A program made the translations under genes and the position numbers. From Actinotalea endophytica (GTDB lineage Bacteria > Actinomycetota > Actinomycetes > Actinomycetales > Cellulomonadaceae), in the NCBI RefSeq assembly GCF_025717005.1, contig NZ_JAOVZU010000001.1, forward strand, positions 299,081 to 363,080: DNA of 64,000 nucleotides, given 5' to 3'. The notes beneath the pieces were generated by a model that did no database searches, was not told the origin of the DNA, and worked only from the letters and a program-made list of their open reading frames with translations. Below are positions 14,634-22,592 of this stretch, piece by piece. Each line of letters opens with the position of its first letter. Position 1 is the stretch's first letter.

Positions 14634-16030
14634 GGCAACCGAGGCTTCTTCTGGCGCGACCTCTCCGGAAGCCAGTCCGGACCTCGGAGTTGGTCATCGA
14701 GAAGTCGAGCGATCCGGCGCTGGGCGTCGTCCGCGGCGTGCTGGTAGTGCAGGGCGGCGCGAGGCGTGGAGTGGCCGGCGCGCTGCATGAGCTCGGGCAG
14801 GGTGGCGCCGGTCAGGGCGACGAGGGTCATCGCGGAGTGGCGCAGGTCGTGCCAGGTGAGGTCGTCGCGGCCGACCGCGCGGCGCGCGCGGTGGAACATC
14901 GTCGTCCGGTGGCCACCGGTGAGCGGGCGGCCGTTGCTGGTGCCGAAGACGAGCGCGTCGCGGCCGGCCGGAGTGAACCGGGCCATGTGGTCGGCGAGCG
15001 CCTCCACGGCGGCGGTCGGCAGAGCCACGGTCCGGACGCCGGCCCGGGACTTGGTCGAGGAGAACCGGCCGCCACCCGTGCCGGGCCGGGACAGCGACTG
15101 CTCGACGCGCACGGTCCCGGCACCGAGGTCGACGTGCTTGCGCTGGAGGGCGAAGAGCTCGCCGGCGCGCAGGCCGCTGAGGAACGACACGACGACCGCG
15201 GCGCGGTAGCGTTCGGGCATCGCGTCGGCCAGGGCCCACAGCTCGTCGGGGGTCAGGACGCGGCGCTCGCCACGGTGGCGGGAGTCGCGTTGGCTCGCGC
15301 CCTTGATCGCGCAGGGGTTCGCCGGGATGAGCCCGTCGGACACCGCCTGGGCCATCCCGGTGTGCAGCAAGCGGTACGCCTGCGCAGCCTCGGTGTGGCC
15401 GAGGTTGGGACGAGCGGCGCGATCGTCGGCCACGACGCCACCCGTCGCCTCGAGCCACGCCTCGCGTAGCTCGGCCGGAATGCGCCCGGTCGCCGCGACC
15501 GCTCGCCCGCCCTCCGCCGCCCAGGCGCGGATCGCCGCGTTGACCCGTGTCGGAGTCGACGCCGCCCGCTGCCACCGCTCACCAGCCCGTCGCCCAGCCT
15601 CCGCCAGCACCGCCGCGTCCCACTCGCGCACTGCGGCCGGCGTCACCGACGCCAACGACTGCTCCCCGAGCCGCACCACCCGCGGGCGCGCACCGCCCAC
15701 CACAGGCACCCCGGCGTCGATCCACCGCTCCAGCAGCCGCGCGTACAGCGCCCGCGTGCTCGGCGCGAGATCACCCCTCGTCGCGATCCACCCGCGGAAC
15801 CACTCCCCGAGCGGCTGCTCGCCCAACCGCGGGTCGTGCCACACCCCACGCGCCATCCGCGAGACCTCGTGGGCCAGGGCCTGGTCGGCCTCGGCCTTCG
15901 TCGGGTACGTCCCCAGCGTCCGCATCGCCCCGTCGGGACCGGTGTACCTCGCTTGCCACCGGCCCGAGGGCAGCTTGCGCACGGCTCCGGAAGCGCGGCG
16001 GTGTCGGCGGGAGGTGGTCGAAGCGGTCAT
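14618..16030 (-). CDS. Tyrosine-family site-specific integrase
   Basis: Phage-type integrase of 470 residues that should recombine the att sites flanking the island. The N-terminal part has an AP2-like arm-binding segment (SGRWQARYTGPDGAMRTLGT) and a SAM-like core-binding region. The catalytic domain shows the complete set: Arg in FLSGLRAGELFAL, Lys in SSTKSRAGVRTV, HDLRHSAMTL (His and Arg), GHSTPRAALHYQHA with the second His and the Tyr nucleophile. No residue is missing, so the enzyme is probably active. The ATG start at 16030 lies 105 bp from the tRNA 3' end, and the 3' end overlaps the last cassette gene by 16 bp. No excisionase gene is seen. Confidence 0.96.
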   Translation of the reverse strand: MTASTTSRRHRRASGAVRKLPSGRWQARYTGPDGAMRTLGTYPTKAEADQALAHEVSRMARGVWHDPRLGEQPLGEWFRGWIATRGDLAPSTRALYARLLERWIDAGVPVVGGARPRVVRLGEQSLASVTPAAVREWDAAVLAEAGRRAGERWQRAASTPTRVNAAIRAWAAEGGRAVAATGRIPAELREAWLEATGGVVADDRAARPNLGHTEAAQAYRLLHTGMAQAVSDGLIPANPCAIKGASQRDSRHRGERRVLTPDELWALADAMPERYRAAVVVSFLSGLRAGELFALQRKHVDLGAGTVRVEQSLSRPGTGGGRFSSTKSRAGVRTVALPTAAVEALADHMARFTPAGRDALVFGTSNGRPLTGGHRTTMFHRARRAVGRDDLTWHDLRHSAMTLVALTGATLPELMQRAGHSTPRAALHYQHAADDAQRRIARLLDDQLRGPDWLPERSRQKKPRLPQSGT

Positions 16031-16133
16031 GATCGGGACCCCATCCTTATGGCACGTTATGGCACGGCCGACCCGCTTAAGGGTCTCAGGGAGGTCCGAC
16101 AGAGCCTCGAAATCGCTCTGACCTGGGGAAATA

Positions 16134-16159
16134 CTGGAGCGGGTGACGGGAATCGAACC
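16134..16159 (+). repeat. Direct repeat at tRNA end of island (att site)
   Basis: Perfect 26-bp match to 9929-9954. It spans the CCA tail, acceptor strand and T-arm of the tRNA-Gly, the common crossover region for tyrosine integrases. Integration restored a full tRNA at this end. Confidence 0.9.
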
Positions 16160-16208
16160 CGCGCTATCAGCTTGGGAAGCTGATGTTCTACCATTGAACT
16201 ACACCCGC
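16135..16208 (-). tRNA. tRNA-Gly(CCC)
   Basis: A complete cloverleaf can be drawn on the minus strand. The acceptor stem GCGGGTG pairs with CACCCGC, the D-arm is GTTC...GAAC, the anticodon stem TCAGC/GCTGA closes the loop TTCCCAA with anticodon CCC, and the T-arm has CGGGT TCGATTC; the CCA is encoded. It decodes GGG glycine codons. Its 3' end is the integration site of the island. Confidence 0.96.
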
Positions 16209-16966
16209 AGACGCCCGCCGAGGCGGTCGTGCGCGGTCGATCATACCGGTCACCTGCGGCGCCGTGTGACCTCCCCCGGACCCACCGCCTGCGGATCGGC
16301 ACACGCGTCCCGTCCAGGTGACGCGCTCCGGCCGCGTGCGGCTTCGCGGGCTCCGCTGCGCTCGAGCCGGCATAGGCCCTCCGGCTCAACTGCGGTGTTC
16401 CGTGTGTCACGCCGCGCGCGCGACGGGGCGGTCCGCCGGCCGGACGCGGCGTCCACAAATTTCGTCCACAGCCCTGTGTGTGCAAATACGCACGAGGCCC
16501 ACGGGTCTGTGGATGGAGGTGTGGAGGGGAATCGGACCAAAGGGACACCCGCCAAGGGGGTTGTGAGCCCGGTTCCAGCGCACTAGAACAATCTCCATCG
16601 GCATCACCGCCGGCCGGTGCAACGGGGCAACCCGGACCGTCGGGTGGTGGCGATGCTGGGCCGACCGGAGAACGGTGGACGGCTCGCTCGGGTGACCGGG
16701 TGAGCGGCGGACGGTGCCGCTTGAGTTCATACGGACCGGAAGGCTGATCGTCACCGGCCTGGTTCCGTGGCAACACGGGCCCGGTTCGGCGCATCGCCGG
16801 AGCGGGGCGGTCGGGCTCACGGGCCTGACGTCCGACGATCGCGCGAGGCCCTCGGACGCTTACTCCGAGGGCCTTCGTGCTGTCCGGCCTCGGGCGCCTC
16901 CGTGGCGTCCGGGCCCAGCGGTCCGGGCTCGGTTGCCCCCATGTCGTCCGGGCTCAGACCGCGGCC
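16209..16966. other. Intergenic region of about 760 bp, no convincing gene
   Basis: All frames here are short or implausible. What can be seen: the upstream region of the tRNA, a short hairpin with GAGCCGG/CCGGCTC arms (16364-16387), a less GC-rich patch at 16449-16516 with three DnaA-box-like nonamers, and a terminator-like hairpin at 16844-16873. It may be remnant DNA from earlier insertions at the tRNA. Confidence 0.6.
16844..16873 (-). terminator. Hairpin terminator of the acetyltransferase gene
   Basis: Inverted repeat with 12-bp arms (AGGCCCTCGGA... and TCCGAGGGCCTT) around a 7-nt loop, about 95 bp downstream of the minus-strand GNAT stop. The T-tract is short, as is common in GC-rich actinobacteria. 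Confidence 0.6.
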
Positions 16967-17260
16967 TCAGACCGCGACGCGCGCCGCTTCGGGGTTCTTC
17001 GCCAGGTAGCTCCGCACGAACCCGCAGCGCGGCTCGACCGCGAGACCGCGGGCCGCGACGTCCGCCAGCGCCTCGCGCACCAGGACCTTGGCCAGGCCTC
17101 GGCCGGCGAACGCCTCGTCGATCTCGGTGTGCGTGAAGATCATGCGGTCGTCGAGCGGGGTCACCGACGCGTGGCCTGCCATGGCGCCGTCCACGGTGAT
17201 CAGATAGGCGCTCTCGGGCTCGTCGTACCGGACCCGGACGTCGCTGGTGTCGTCGCTCAC
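16967..17260 (-). CDS. Small GNAT-like acetyltransferase (COG2388/YjdJ type)
   Basis: A 97-residue single-domain N-acetyltransferase-fold protein. It has SAYLITVDGAMAGHASVTPL, IFTHTEIDEAFAGRGLAKVL with the acetyl-CoA loop, and EPRCGFVRSYLAKNPE, the C-terminal signature of this small group. Substrate unknown. The GTG start at 17260 is 7 nt after a TAGGGT hexamer (17268-17273), indicating a leaderless transcript. Confidence 0.87.
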   Translation of the reverse strand: MSDDTSDVRVRYDEPESAYLITVDGAMAGHASVTPLDDRMIFTHTEIDEAFAGRGLAKVLVREALADVAARGLAVEPRCGFVRSYLAKNPEAARVAV

Positions 17261-17377
17261 GGGCACGACCCTAGGGTGCGTGGCGTTCGCGCGCCGGTGC
17301 GCTCGCCGCCCGGACACCGGTCGGCTCGGTGCCCGGACACCGAGCCACGCCCAGCGCGCAGGTCCCGGCGGTCCGCG

Positions 17378-18145
17378 TCACACGAGCTCGGAGCGCTGCC
17401 AGCGGCGCGCGGCGGCCCACGTGCCCAGCAGTCCCACCGGGATCGCGAGCGAGAGCTGCAGCGGTGTCACGACCGCCGCGGCCTCCGGCCCGCCCATGCC
17501 GGCCCACATCGACGGTGCCGCGTACGGGAACCAGGCGCCGGCGCCGGCGATCGTGACCAGCTGGGTCACCACGATCAGGCCGATCAGGGTCGAGATCCCG
17601 GACAGATAGCCGCGCAGCCGGGTCGACACCCAGGCCAGCGGCATGGCGAGGAAGGTCATCAGCAGCAGGATCGTCGCGAGCTTCGCGGCCGAGCCCACCG
17701 TCTCGATCCCGGGCACACCCAGCCCGAGCGCCAGCCCGAGCGGCAGCGCGACCAGCATCGAGAGGGCCCCGCACGCCAGTGCCCACACGGTGGTGACCGC
17801 GACCTTGGCGACCACGGTCTGCCACGGTGGGGTCGGCAGCGCCAGCAGCGATCCGACCGTCCGGTCGGTGAACTCGCGGCCGACCACCCAGCTCAGCACC
17901 ACGCCGATCGCGAGCAGCGCGGCGACCGACATGAGCTCACCGAGCATGCCGAGGTAGGCCGCCCAGCCGGTGCCGATGATCATCGGACGCACCTTGAGCG
18001 CCATCGGAGAGTCGCCGCCGGAGCGGGCAGCCCACATCATCCCGGCCGCGGCCAGCGGGATGACCAGCGCGAGCACCGCGCCGGACACCTGGGCCGCCGG
18101 GGAGCGGACCAGCTTGAGCCCTTCGACCTCGAGTGTGGGCCTCAT
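17378..18145 (-). CDS. ABC transporter permease
   Basis: A 255-residue inner-membrane protein with six hydrophobic segments of the ABC-2 type (VSGAVLALVIPLAAAGMMW, LMSVAALLAIGVVLSWVVG, LMTFLAMPLAWVSTRLRGY, IGLIVVTQLVTIAGAGAWF and others). The motif EFTDRTVGSLLALP between the early helices is characteristic of ABC-2 permeases. Start ATG 18145 overlaps the ATPase stop as ATGA. With the ATPase it forms an exporter, probably for a drug or lipid-like compound, given TetR control. Confidence 0.9.
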   Translation of the reverse strand: MRPTLEVEGLKLVRSPAAQVSGAVLALVIPLAAAGMMWAARSGGDSPMALKVRPMIIGTGWAAYLGMLGELMSVAALLAIGVVLSWVVGREFTDRTVGSLLALPTPPWQTVVAKVAVTTVWALACGALSMLVALPLGLALGLGVPGIETVGSAAKLATILLLMTFLAMPLAWVSTRLRGYLSGISTLIGLIVVTQLVTIAGAGAWFPYAAPSMWAGMGGPEAAAVVTPLQLSLAIPVGLLGTWAAARRWQRSELV

Positions 18146-18885
18146 GCCGCCTCCTCCGCGTAGACCATGGCGAAGAACTGCCGCTCGAGGTCCGCGCTCT
18201 GCGGGTCGAGCGTGCCGACCACCCGGCCGCGGTGCAGCACCGTGATCCGGTCCGCCAGGCGTGCCATCTCGTCGAGGTGGTGGCTCGAGACCAGCGCCGC
18301 GGCGCCGCGCGCGACCGCGTCGGCCAGCCAGCGGCGCACCCGGACCACGCCCGCGGGGTCGAGCGCGTTCGAGGGCTCGTCGAGCACCATGAGCCGCGGT
18401 TCGTGCACCACCGCGCAGGCCAGCCCGACCCGCTGCCGGTTGCCCAGCGAGAGGGTCTGGGTGCGGCGGTCGGCCCAGTGGTCGAGCGCGAGCTCGGCCA
18501 GCACGCGGTCCGCGGCCGGACCCGCGGCGGGCCGGGCCAGGCCGTGCAGCAGCGCGGCGCAGCGGACCGTCTCGCGCACCGTCAGCTCGGGGTAGGCGAA
18601 CGGGGTCTCGATCAGGTGACCGACCCGGCGCCAGGTCGCCGGCGGTGCACCCAGCGGGTTCACCGGGCCGGCGCCGACGTCGAGCCGGACCGAACCCGCG
18701 TCGGCCCGCAGCATGCCGAGCGCGATCCGCATGAGGGTGGTCTTGCCCGCACCGTTCAGGCCGACCAACGCGTGGATCTCGCCGGGCTCGAGCGTGAGGT
18801 CCACGCCGTCCAGGGCCTGCTCGGGTCCGAACGCGCGGCGCACGCCGGTCATGGAGAGCACCGGGGCGGTGAGCGGCGCGGTCAC
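18142..18885 (-). CDS. ABC transporter ATP-binding protein
   Basis: Nucleotide-binding subunit of 247 residues, energising the adjacent ABC-2 permease. Walker A GLNGAGKTTLMRI, a signature SLGNRQRVGLA (a slightly altered LSGGQ), Walker B PRLMVLDEPSNALDP and the switch His in ALVSSHHLDEM are present. The start GTG at 18885 overlaps the TGA of the TetR gene, and the stop overlaps the permease ATG, so all three genes are translationally coupled. Confidence 0.94.
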   Translation of the reverse strand: MTAPLTAPVLSMTGVRRAFGPEQALDGVDLTLEPGEIHALVGLNGAGKTTLMRIALGMLRADAGSVRLDVGAGPVNPLGAPPATWRRVGHLIETPFAYPELTVRETVRCAALLHGLARPAAGPAADRVLAELALDHWADRRTQTLSLGNRQRVGLACAVVHEPRLMVLDEPSNALDPAGVVRVRRWLADAVARGAAALVSSHHLDEMARLADRITVLHRGRVVGTLDPQSADLERQFFAMVYAEEAA

Positions 18886-19541
18886 GGCCGGGTCTCCTCG
18901 GAGGCATCGCCGAGCCGTTCCGGCGCGATCCGCTCGAGGGTGTCGAGCACCGCGGCGGTGAGCGACGTCGCGGTGTCGCCCGCGCCCCACTCCAGCATGG
19001 TCGCCATCACCGCACCGAGGCAGGCGCCGGTGCCCGCGACCGCGTCGGCGCGCGGCGAACCCGACGCGACCAGGGCCTCGATGATGACGCGCTGGCTCTC
19101 GATCGTGTTCTGCCAGGTCTTGGCGAGCAGCGCGGGGGTCCGGGCGACCAGGGCGACCCGGGCCTGGGTCTCCAGGTCGACCGACAGCGGCGCGCCGGCC
19201 ATGGCCGCGTGCATGCCACGGCGCACGCGCTCGTAGGCCGGCAGCGACGTCGGCTGCGCGGCGACCGCCTCGGCGAGCAGGGGGTCGTAGGGGTCCTCGA
19301 CGATCACCGACTCCTTGGTCGGGAAGTGCCGGAAGAACGTCATGTGGGACACGCCGGCCGCGGCTGCGATCTGCTCGACCGTGGTGGCGTCGAAGCCCTG
19401 GCGCACGAACAGGTCGAGCGCGGCGGCGCGCAGGCGCTCACGGGTGCGCTCGGCGCGGCTCGAGGAGGAGGCACTGCTCGGGGCTGCGCTCGCGCTCCCG
19501 CTCGCGGAGGCACTGATGTTAGTGACTAACGTTTCGTCCAC
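18882..19541 (-). CDS. TetR-family regulator of the ABC exporter
   Basis: About 219 residues. A Ser/Ala-rich N-terminal stretch precedes the HTH domain RERLRAAALDLFVRQGFDAT, TTVEQIAAAAGVSHMTFFRH, FPTKESVI; the rest is a ligand-binding domain. The GTG at 19541 is chosen as start because TAACAT ends 7 nt before it with TTGACC 18 nt further upstream, a leaderless promoter. A GTG at 19559 also in frame lies inside the operator. Two palindromes at 19518-19530 and 19551-19563 flank the start, so the protein very likely represses its own operon; dcd is divergent. Confidence 0.92.
   Translation of the reverse strand: MDETLVTNISASASGSASAAPSSASSSSRAERTRERLRAAALDLFVRQGFDATTVEQIAAAAGVSHMTFFRHFPTKESVIVEDPYDPLLAEAVAAQPTSLPAYERVRRGMHAAMAGAPLSVDLETQARVALVARTPALLAKTWQNTIESQRVIIEALVASGSPRADAVAGTGACLGAVMATMLEWGAGDTATSLTAAVLDTLERIAPERLGDASEETRP
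19518..19530. promoter_or_regulatory. Operator 1 of the TetR regulator (GTTAGTGACTAAC)
   Basis: A 13-bp palindrome with a single central base, lying within the first codons of the tetR gene. It is the reverse complement of the copy at 19551-19563, with a centre-to-centre distance of 33 bp, about three helical turns. Confidence 0.78.
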
Positions 19542-19550
19542 GAGGTGGAT

Positions 19551-19563
19551 GTTAGTCACTAAC
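19551..19563. promoter_or_regulatory. Operator 2 of the TetR regulator (GTTAGTCACTAAC)
   Basis: The second 13-bp palindrome. It overlaps the -10 hexamer (TAACAT) and spacer of the tetR promoter on the minus strand and lies about 30 bp from the divergent dcd promoter, so binding could block tetR transcription directly. Confidence 0.78.
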
Positions 19564-19591
19564 GCTTGGCGCGGTCAACGGGTCCAGCCGC

Positions 19592-19597
19592 TAGCGT
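19592..19597 (+). promoter_or_regulatory. -10 hexamer TAGCGT of dcd, leaderless
   Basis: TAGCGT ends 6 nt before the GTG at 19604, so the dcd transcript likely begins at its start codon. Confidence 0.65.
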
Positions 19598-19603
19598 GAC
19601 CCC

Positions 19604-20179
19604 GTGCTGCTCTCCGACCGAGACATCAGGGCCGAGCTCGACACCGGACGCATCGCGCTCGACCCGTACGAGCCGGTGATGATCCAGCCGTCCAGCATCG
19701 ACGTGCGCCTGGACCGGTTCTTCCGGCTGTTCGACAACCACAAGTACGCGGTGATCGACCCGGCCGAGGACCAGCCCGAGCTGACCCGTCTGGTCGAGCC
19801 CGAGGGTGACGAGCCGTTCGTGCTGCACCCCGGGGAGTTCGTGCTCGGCTCCACGTACGAGACCGTGACCCTGCCCGACGACATCGCCGCCCGGCTCGAG
19901 GGCAAGTCCTCGCTCGGCCGGCTCGGGCTGCTCACGCACTCCACCGCCGGCTTCATCGACCCTGGCTTCACCGGGCACGTGACGCTCGAGCTGTCCAACG
20001 TCGCGACGCTGCCGATCAAGCTCTGGCCCGGCATGAAGATCGGCCAGCTGTGCTTCTTCCGGCTCTCCTCGCCCGCCGAGCAGCCGTACGGGTCCGCCGC
20101 CTACGGGTCGCGCTACCAGGGCCAGCGCGGGCCCACCGCGTCCCGCTCGTTCCAGAACTTCCACCGCACCAAGGTCTGA
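19604..20179 (+). CDS. dcd: dCTP deaminase
   Basis: Converts dCTP to dUTP, or in the bifunctional actinobacterial type directly to dUMP, feeding thymidylate synthesis. The 191 residues show the family landmarks: [34 protein letters not shown], the active-site [49 protein letters not shown] and a C-terminal [11 protein letters not shown] nucleotide lid. The GTG start is supported by a leaderless -10 at 19592-19597. The Fur-family gene follows 3 bp after the stop region. Confidence 0.96.
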   Translation: MLLSDRDIRAELDTGRIALDPYEPVMIQPSSIDVRLDRFFRLFDNHKYAVIDPAEDQPELTRLVEPEGDEPFVLHPGEFVLGSTYETVTLPDDIAARLEGKSSLGRLGLLTHSTAGFIDPGFTGHVTLELSNVATLPIKLWPGMKIGQLCFFRLSSPAEQPYGSAAYGSRYQGQRGPTASRSFQNFHRTKV

Positions 20180-20182
20180 CCG

Positions 20183-20656
20183 ATGGCGGGGGCGGGGCGC
20201 CCGGAGGCGCACCACCACGAGCACACGCACGACGTGGTCGGCTCACCGGTCGCCGCCCTGCGCTCGCACGGCCTGCGCGCCACGGCTCCCCGGTTGCGCC
20301 TGCTCGCCGCGATGGGCGGCCGCGACCACCTCACGGCCGAGGCGCTGCACCGGCTGGTCGACGCCGACGGCGGTGACTCGATCGCCCTGACCACGGTGTA
20401 TCGCACGCTCGAGTCGCTCGAGCAGGCCGGGCTCGTGTGGGCCACGCAGGTCCCCGGCGTCGGCCGGAGCTACCACCTGGGCACCCATCCCCCGCACGCG
20501 CACCTGTACTGCCGGGTCTGCGGCACGATCACCGACCTGCCCGGGCCCACCGACGACGCGTGGCGTGCGGGCGTGCCCGAGGGCTTCGAGGTGGAGCACG
20601 TGCAGCTGACCGTCGAGGGCCGCTGCGCGGAGTGTGCGGCGGCCGGGCTGGGATGA
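20183..20656 (+). CDS. Fur-family metalloregulator, probably Nur (nickel) type
   Basis: A 157-residue Fur-superfamily repressor. A His-rich N-terminus (EAHHHEHTHD) precedes the winged helix RSHGLRATAPRLRLLAAM, ALTTVYRTLESLEQAGLVW; the regulatory metal region HPPHAHLYCRVCGTI and the structural zinc pair CRVC...CAEC are intact. The nearby ECF metal transporter and the operator TTGCAA-N5-GTGCAA at 20746-20762 match the Streptomyces Nur system, so nickel sensing is the favoured reading; Zur is the main alternative. Confidence 0.88.
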   Translation: MAGAGRPEAHHHEHTHDVVGSPVAALRSHGLRATAPRLRLLAAMGGRDHLTAEALHRLVDADGGDSIALTTVYRTLESLEQAGLVWATQVPGVGRSYHLGTHPPHAHLYCRVCGTITDLPGPTDDAWRAGVPEGFEVEHVQLTVEGRCAECAAAGLG

Positions 20657-20745
20657 GGCGGGTGCCGGCCAGGGCGACACTGCGGCCAGGGCCGCCTGCG
20701 GGGCCGCCGGGCGGCGCCGGCCGCGCACCCGGGACCTCCGCCCTC

Positions 20746-20762
20746 TTGCAAGTCATGTGCAA
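20746..20762. promoter_or_regulatory. Nur-box-like operator (TTGCAA-N5-GTGCAA)
   Basis: The 17-bp near-palindrome TTGCAAGTCATGTGCAA fits the published Nur consensus form tTGCaa-N5-ttGCAA. It lies 20-36 bp before the start of the ECF transporter operon and 90 bp after the Fur-family gene, the position expected for a repressor site. Confidence 0.72.
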
Positions 20763-20781
20763 CTAGAAGACGATCAACATC

Positions 20782-21810
20782 GTGCACGTCCCCGACGGGT
20801 TCCTCGACGTCCCCACCTCGATCGCCACCGGCGCCATCGCAGTCGGAGCGGTCGGCGTCGCGCTGCGGCGCGCGGAGCGGGAGATCGCCGAGACCGGACC
20901 CGCGCTGCCCGGCCTCACCGCGGCCTTCGTGTTCGCCGCGCAGATGGTGAACTTCCCGGTCGGCGCCGGGACCAGCGGGCACCTGCTCGGCGGTGCGCTC
21001 GCCGCGGTCCTGGTGGGTCCCTGGACCGGGATGCTCGTGCTCACCGCCGTGCTTCTCGTGCAAGGCCTGCTGTTCGCCGACGGCGGGCTCACCGCGCTCG
21101 GCACCAACGTGGTGAACATGGCCGTGGTGGGGGTGCTGGTCGGCTACCTCGTCGCGCGGCTCGTGCTGCGGTGGCTGCCGCGGCGCGCACGGAGCGTGGT
21201 GCCCGCGGGCGCGATCGGTGCGTTCGTGTCCGTCCCGGCGGCGGCCATGTCCTTCACCGTCCTGTACGCGATCGGTGGAGCGGTCGACATCCCGCTACCC
21301 CGGCTCGCCGGCGCGATGCTCGGCTGGCACCTCGTGATCGGGGTGGGCGAGGCGGCCATCACCGCTGCGGTGCTCAGCGCCGTCGTCGCCACCCGGCCCG
21401 ACCTGATCTACCTCGCACGCCACCTGCCGGCCGAGGCGCGCGCGGGTGAGCCCGCGGTAGCGCCCGGCCCGACCGTCAAGGTCCGCACCGGCGCCCGGCC
21501 GCTCGCGATCGGCAGCGTCGTCACCCTCGTGGTCGCGGGCGGGCTGAGCCTGTTCGCCAGCGCCGACCCGGACGGCCTGGAGTACGTCGGCGAGGCGATG
21601 GGCTTCGGGACCGCGGCTCGCGACTCCGCGGCGGCGACGAGCCCGCTGGCGGACTACGCCCTCAGCGGCGTCGCCGACCCGTGGCTGTCAGGGTCCGCGG
21701 CCGGCGTGATCGGTGTGCTCGTCACCGTGGCGCTCGGCCTGGCCGCCGCAGCCCTCGTGGTTCGCCTGCGTGGCCGCAGGGTCCGGCCCGAGCCGAGCGG
21801 CGTCGGCTGA
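20782..21810 (+). CDS. ECF transporter substrate-capture protein NikMN/CbiM-like
   Basis: Inner-membrane S-component of 342 residues that binds Ni(2+) or Co(2+). The mature N-terminus MHVPDGFLD places the metal-binding His at position 2, as required in this family, so the GTG at 20782 is fixed as start. Membrane helices follow (AAVLVGPWTGMLVLTAVLLVQ and others), and a C-terminal extension (PLAIGSVVTLVVAGGLSLF...WLSGSAAGVIGVLVTVALG) corresponds to the fused NikN/CbiN part. The Nur box upstream favours nickel. No cobalamin riboswitch is seen in the 125-bp leader region. Confidence 0.9.
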   Translation: MHVPDGFLDVPTSIATGAIAVGAVGVALRRAEREIAETGPALPGLTAAFVFAAQMVNFPVGAGTSGHLLGGALAAVLVGPWTGMLVLTAVLLVQGLLFADGGLTALGTNVVNMAVVGVLVGYLVARLVLRWLPRRARSVVPAGAIGAFVSVPAAAMSFTVLYAIGGAVDIPLPRLAGAMLGWHLVIGVGEAAITAAVLSAVVATRPDLIYLARHLPAEARAGEPAVAPGPTVKVRTGARPLAIGSVVTLVVAGGLSLFASADPDGLEYVGEAMGFGTAARDSAAATSPLADYALSGVADPWLSGSAAGVIGVLVTVALGLAAAALVVRLRGRRVRPEPSGVG

Positions 21811-21812
21811 CC

Positions 21813-22592
21813 GTGCCGGGCCACGACGCCCCGACGGACGGCCTGCTCGTCGTCGTCGACAGCCCGGTGCACCGGCTGCCGGCCCAGACCAAGGTCGTGG
21901 CGGTCGTGGCCGTCGTCGCCGTGGTGGTGCTCACCCCGCGCGGCGCGTGGTGGGTGCTCGCGGCGCAGGGCGCGCTGGTCGCCCTGACGGCCACCGTTGC
22001 CCGACTGCCCGTGCGGCTCGTGCTGCGACGCCTGCTGGTCGAGGCGCCGTTCGTGGTGTTCGCCGTGCTGATGCCGTTCGTCGCCGAGGGCCCGCGCGTG
22101 CAGGTCGGGCCGTTCAGCCTGTCCCATGCGGGTCTGATCGGCGGTGGGACGGTGCTGGTCAAGGCCACCATCGGCGTGCTCGCCGCCGTGGTCCTCGCCG
22201 CGACGACCGGGCCGCGTGAGCTGCTCGCCGGGCTCGAGCGCCTTCGGCTGCCCGCCGTGCTCGTCGCGATCCTCTCCTTCATGCTGCGGTACGTGGGGGT
22301 GATCGCCGACGAGCTGCACCGGGTCCGGGTCGCGCGCGAGGCGCGGGGCGGCGGTCAGGGCGACCGTGCCGGCCTCGCCGCGGTCGCCGGCGGTGTCGGG
22401 ACCAGGTTCGTGCGCACCTACGAGCGCGGGGAACGTGTGCAGCAGGCCATGCTCGCGCGCGGCTACACCGGCCGGATGCCCGCGCTCGGGCGCGGCGGTG
22501 CGACGACCGCGCAGTGGGCGCTCGCGCTGGTGCTGCCGACCGCCGCGCTGATGGTCCTGCTCGTCGGGCTGGCGATGACGGTGCCGAGGTGA
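21813..22592 (+). CDS. ECF transporter transmembrane component (CbiQ/NikQ)
   Basis: T-component of the ECF metal transporter, 259 residues. It has four to five membrane segments and the coupling-helix motif region (LRLPAVLVAILSFMLRYVGVIADELHRVRVAREARG), plus a second Ala-Arg-Gly motif in QQAMLARGYTGRMP; these contact the ATPase. The GTG start at 21813 is 2 bp after the NikMN stop, and its stop overlaps the GTG of the ATPase gene. Confidence 0.92.
   Translation: MPGHDAPTDGLLVVVDSPVHRLPAQTKVVAVVAVVAVVVLTPRGAWWVLAAQGALVALTATVARLPVRLVLRRLLVEAPFVVFAVLMPFVAEGPRVQVGPFSLSHAGLIGGGTVLVKATIGVLAAVVLAATTGPRELLAGLERLRLPAVLVAILSFMLRYVGVIADELHRVRVAREARGGGQGDRAGLAAVAGGVGTRFVRTYERGERVQQAMLARGYTGRMPALGRGGATTAQWALALVLPTAALMVLLVGLAMTVPR

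Larger units (their letters stand above)
9929..16159. mobile_element. tRNA-Gly-integrated genomic island (about 6.2 kb)
   Basis: Bounded by the perfect 26-bp direct repeats at 9929-9954 and 16134-16159, with a complete tyrosine integrase gene starting about 105 bp from the tRNA. Its genes are short, mostly unrecognised, and in places visibly less GC-rich than the flanks (for example 13480-13640 and 14330-14560, with AT-containing third codon positions). No replication, conjugation, capsid or excisionase gene is seen, so it is an integrative element reduced to cargo plus integrase. Cargo: three orphan genes, a PIN toxin with damaged antitoxin, an orphan and a three-gene cassette. Confidence 0.88.

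Noticed and set aside
16143..16586. 147-aa frame starting inside the tRNA antisense
   Set aside because: It reads through the tRNA on the wrong strand and has non-protein-like composition.
20657..20781. Cobalamin riboswitch upstream of the ECF metal transporter
   Set aside because: None of the conserved cobalamin riboswitch core is visible; a Nur-type operator is present instead.
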